Shown here piece by piece: positions 61,594 to 64,000 of a stretch of 64,000 nucleotides of DNA; position 1 is the stretch's first letter; the number at the start of each line of letters is the position of its first letter. The DNA lies in assembly GCF_000143535.2 (NCBI RefSeq), contig NC_037322.1, positions 1,364,001 to 1,428,000 on the forward strand, given 5' to 3'. The translations under genes were made by a program, and so were the position numbers. The notes beneath the pieces are model-generated. The model was not told the origin of the DNA. It searched no databases and saw only the letters and a program-made list of their open reading frames with translations. The DNA comes from Botrytis cinerea B05.10. Taxonomy: Eukaryota; Ascomycota; Leotiomycetes; Helotiales; Sclerotiniaceae.

Positions 61594-63164
61594 AGAAATC
61601 GGAGAGAGAAGTACGTGATCCCATCCCGGAGCGTTCAGTCATCTCCAGACAAAGTGAATAACACCACTCACTCACTTCACTCCGTTCAAACCCTCATGAA
61701 AACTTACTCTAGATATTCATCCCCTCTCCCCCACCCATTCATTCCACAAACAAACCCACCAACTACTCCTCAACACCAGATAGCACATCCCAACTTCCAG
61801 CCTCCAAATCCCAACACACACACACACATAAATACCTCTCCTCCCCATCCCCCCCTCTCCCCTCCCCCAAAACCAAATACCTCCATCCCATCCCACCGCA
61901 AACATAAATTATTCACACATGCCATAGCCCGTCTACCAGGCCTTCCGATCAACCAGTTGAACTCCTCGATCTAATTGATATTCGGATCTTAGAATGCGTA
62001 ATCCAGGTTGGATGTTGAGATATTGAGACATTGAGATATCGAAAGAGAGGTGAGTTTCTCGTATCGTTTATGATTGTCATTATAATTACCGTTATCGTTA
62101 TTGTCGTTTTCCCCTTCTTATTATCACTATCATCCTCATCGACATGCCCAACCCACACTCATCATCATCACCCATCACCCGTACACCCCCTCTCCCCCAA
62201 CCCACCAAAAGAAAACCATCCCCATCTCCATCTACAAGCCCATACCTAATAGGTCGCCAGCGATTTCCACTCACTCATCCCTTTCAAGTCCAAAGAAACT
62301 TGTGTTCACATCTCACATCTCATTACTCTCTAAAAGTAACTCAAGATGGAGACTTATATAACCGTGCGAGGAAAGGAACTAGGACAGAAGGAAGGAGGAA
62401 GGGGGGATTGTGTGTGCGTCACTCAATGAATTAAATATCGAGGAATGTAGTGAATAATGAATATATAGAATCTGTGAATCATCTAATGATTGTACTCAAA
62501 TCCCCAAGTTGGAATCATGTTTTCACCCACCAATCACAATATAGCATTCACTTGAAAATAGCAAGAAGATATCCTCAAAGATCCATCCACTGACATCTAG
62601 TACCCCCCCAGACGACCTTGACTCACATCTTCACACTCAAAAAGCTCACAAAACATCATATAATCACCACTTTTATTCATTCAAATTTCGCTAACCCCAA
62701 TCCAAACCAACCGTTCCATCCCAAAAAAGCTCTTCCCAAATTCATCTCTTTATTCCTATTTCCATATTCAAATTTCCTACCCATAACTCTCCTCATCACT
62801 ATGTACCAAGGGATTTCCTTCGCCGTGCTCTTTGTTTCGCAAATTCTTCATCCACATCCCAAAGCCTGAGCCCAAGCTTTATTCACACCCATGTACTTCC
62901 AAAAATACACGCAAGGTATGAGAAATGAAAAAGGTCAAAAAAAGATAGAAATGGATTCGCTAGCAGAACAGATAAATATAGAGATGAGTATAAAACCCCT
63001 AGGAAATGCAAATGAAACCTCCGAGAACTCCCATAATGTGGAATATGAAAACAAGGGTGTGCCAGAAACGAATCGAGAGTAATGTTCTAGCCGTAGAGGT
63101 TGAGAGTGTGCTGAAATGCGGAGTGGAATAGGGAATGATTCTCGCCCATCTTTCATTGAAAAGT

Positions 63165-64000
63165 TTACTCCCTCATTTTGACATAATTCGAAGGGAAAAT
63201 GCCTGATCGTCCGTTGAGGGTACCAGTCCTATTTAAACAACAGATTAGCCTTGACTCCCTTAAAATCCCAAGAAGCTCTTTCAAGAGCAAAAAATAAACA
63301 TAAACATACCACCAATCTTCAGTACTCTCAGTCTTCTTTGTTACAGTAATAACATCCCCCTTCTTGAATCCCAAATCTCCTGGCTGATCTGCATCAAACG
63401 TAAATTGCGCGACCGCCTCATTGCTTCTCAGACTAGCTGTCTTTGGTTGAAATTTTGGTTTCGGCGCCGCAGGTCTACCTGGTCCTGCTTTTCCGCTACC
63501 ACCAAATTGACTTGGAGGTGCACGGGGAGTATCAGAATACACATAATCATCATCGAATGCGCTACCAGATCTAGCCCTGCTTCCATTGGTAGGCCTGTCG
63601 TAAATATCATCGGCCCAAGTACTCGCTCTCTGAGGACGATTGGGATTGACATAATCGTCGCTATGTCCTAAACTTGCGCCTCGATCTCTTTGTGTACCTT
63701 CTCCAAATGCACTTCCTCTCCTACCTTCCCAAACCACATCATCGTGTCGTTCGTCATAAACAGGGCTATCGTTATAAATCCCATCATCGGGACTTTGGCC
63801 CGCGAAAGCTCTCGAATTCAACACAGTCATAAGAGGTTGTGCTGCTGGCGGTGCTCGGACTGCGCCCCCAAGTAACTCAGCGGCTGTAAATCTTCTTCCG
63901 TATAATTTCTCATTCGCATCCCTTCGCTCGATAATGGCACTTCCCTCGAGACTGACACCGGCAAAAAGTCCCTTTGTCTTGGAATAACTGAAAACACCAG
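63165..64000 (-). CDS. SYLF (YSC84)-SH3 domain protein, 3' part (gene runs off the right edge)
   Basis: Minus strand; visible exons run from the right edge to 63310 and from 63228 to 63165, around an 81-nt intron (GTATGT donor, AAATAG acceptor). At the edge the protein reads YSKTKGLFAGVSLEGSAI, then RRDANEKLYGRRFTAAELL. This is the end of the SYLF (YSC84) domain, which binds phosphoinositides and actin. A disordered Asp/Ser/Arg/Pro-rich linker of about 150 residues follows. The C-terminal SH3 domain starts AVAQFTFDADQPGDLGFKKG. It is completed by splicing through DWW to TGTLNGRSGIFPSNYVKMRE. This architecture is that of yeast Ysc84/Lsb3 and animal SH3YL1, proteins of actin patches and endocytosis. 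The N-terminus is outside the window. Confidence 0.94.
   Translation of the reverse strand, partial: GVFSYSKTKGLFAGVSLEGSAIIERRDANEKLYGRRFTAAELLGGAVRAPPAAQPLMTVLNSRAFAGQSPDDGIYNDSPVYDERHDDVVWEGRRGSAFGEGTQRDRGASLGHSDDYVNPNRPQRASTWADDIYDRPTNGSRARSGSAFDDDYVYSDTPRAPPSQFGGSGKAGPGRPAAPKPKFQPKTASLRSNEAVAQFTFDADQPGDLGFKKGDVITVTKKTESTEDWWYVYVYFLLLKELLGILRESRLICCLNRTGTLNGRSGIFPSNYVKMRE

Larger units (their letters stand above)
50140..63164. other. about 13 kb gene-poor block
   Basis: I found no recognisable protein domain or splice-consistent gene in this interval on either strand. The longest frames (206 codons at 51463-52083 minus; 155 codons at 56382-56849 minus; 154 codons at 60875-61339 plus) lack domains. 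The second is largely an Asn-Ser tract from a hexamer repeat. Two stretches look somewhat coding (56846-57100 minus, ending RKFNEEIEKWMIEDDDYV; 60728-60930 plus, with KVLEESILVTYKLGRRNDS), but neither has convincing exons around it. Contents otherwise: AT-rich DNA, TACCTA-type motifs at 52.9-53.6 kb and several simple repeats. Confidence 0.5.

Overview
The window is nuclear DNA from a filamentous ascomycete. Genes carry short GT-AG introns (mostly 47-81 nt), many with CTAAC- or CTGA-like branch points. Two tRNA genes have introns just 3' of the anticodon. Intergenic DNA is AT-rich and full of microsatellites. The gene set is typically fungal: Zn2Cys6 factor, HET domain, F-box, GH54 arabinofuranosidase, Ste20/PAK kinase and Scp160/vigilin. 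A Leotiomycete such as a Botrytis or Sclerotinia relative would fit, but that is inference.

Layout. 1-3.1 kb: a decayed old yellow enzyme gene cut by the left edge, tRNA-Pro(TGG), and one copy of a dispersed repeat. 3.7-9.6 kb: three co-oriented genes, namely an aldo-keto reductase, a PLP enzyme of the 2,2-dialkylglycine decarboxylase type, and a five-exon Zn2Cys6 regulator. The decarboxylase-type gene has a cluster of four CGGAAAACTT-type sites in its promoter, and a fifth copy lies in front of the regulator gene. 11.7-17.6 kb: an F-box protein, a Cys-rich/charged orphan, and a five-helix membrane protein with a ten-codon first exon. 18.1-26.9 kb: a HET-domain remnant, a secreted GH54-CBM42 arabinofuranosidase, an intact HET-domain gene, and a short-chain dehydrogenase. 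27.4-30 kb: two adjacent decayed genes, one an F-box relative of the 11.7 kb gene, the other unidentified. 31.9 kb: tRNA-Glu(CTC). 34.8-37.6 kb: Ste20-type p21-activated kinase (minus strand). 42.4-46.4 kb: multi-KH protein of the Scp160/vigilin family (plus strand). The 4.8 kb between these last two is a divergent upstream region. 47.2-48 kb: microsatellites and a second copy of the dispersed repeat. 48.7-50.1 kb: a polyol-dehydrogenase-like SDR with a mitochondrial-type presequence. 50.1-63.2 kb: about 13 kb without a convincing gene. 63.2 kb to the right edge: the 3' part of a SYLF (YSC84)-SH3 protein.

Gene structures for the multi-exon genes were derived by hand. In each case the exons chosen give one continuous frame, a total length divisible by three, and protein continuity across the junctions at a conserved domain where one is present. 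The main points of interest are the regulatory-site cluster at the 3.7-9.6 kb gene trio, four separate decaying genes, and the large gene-free block on the right. I found no clear evidence of a wholly new biological system; the site cluster with its adjacent regulator is the best candidate for an undescribed regulatory circuit.
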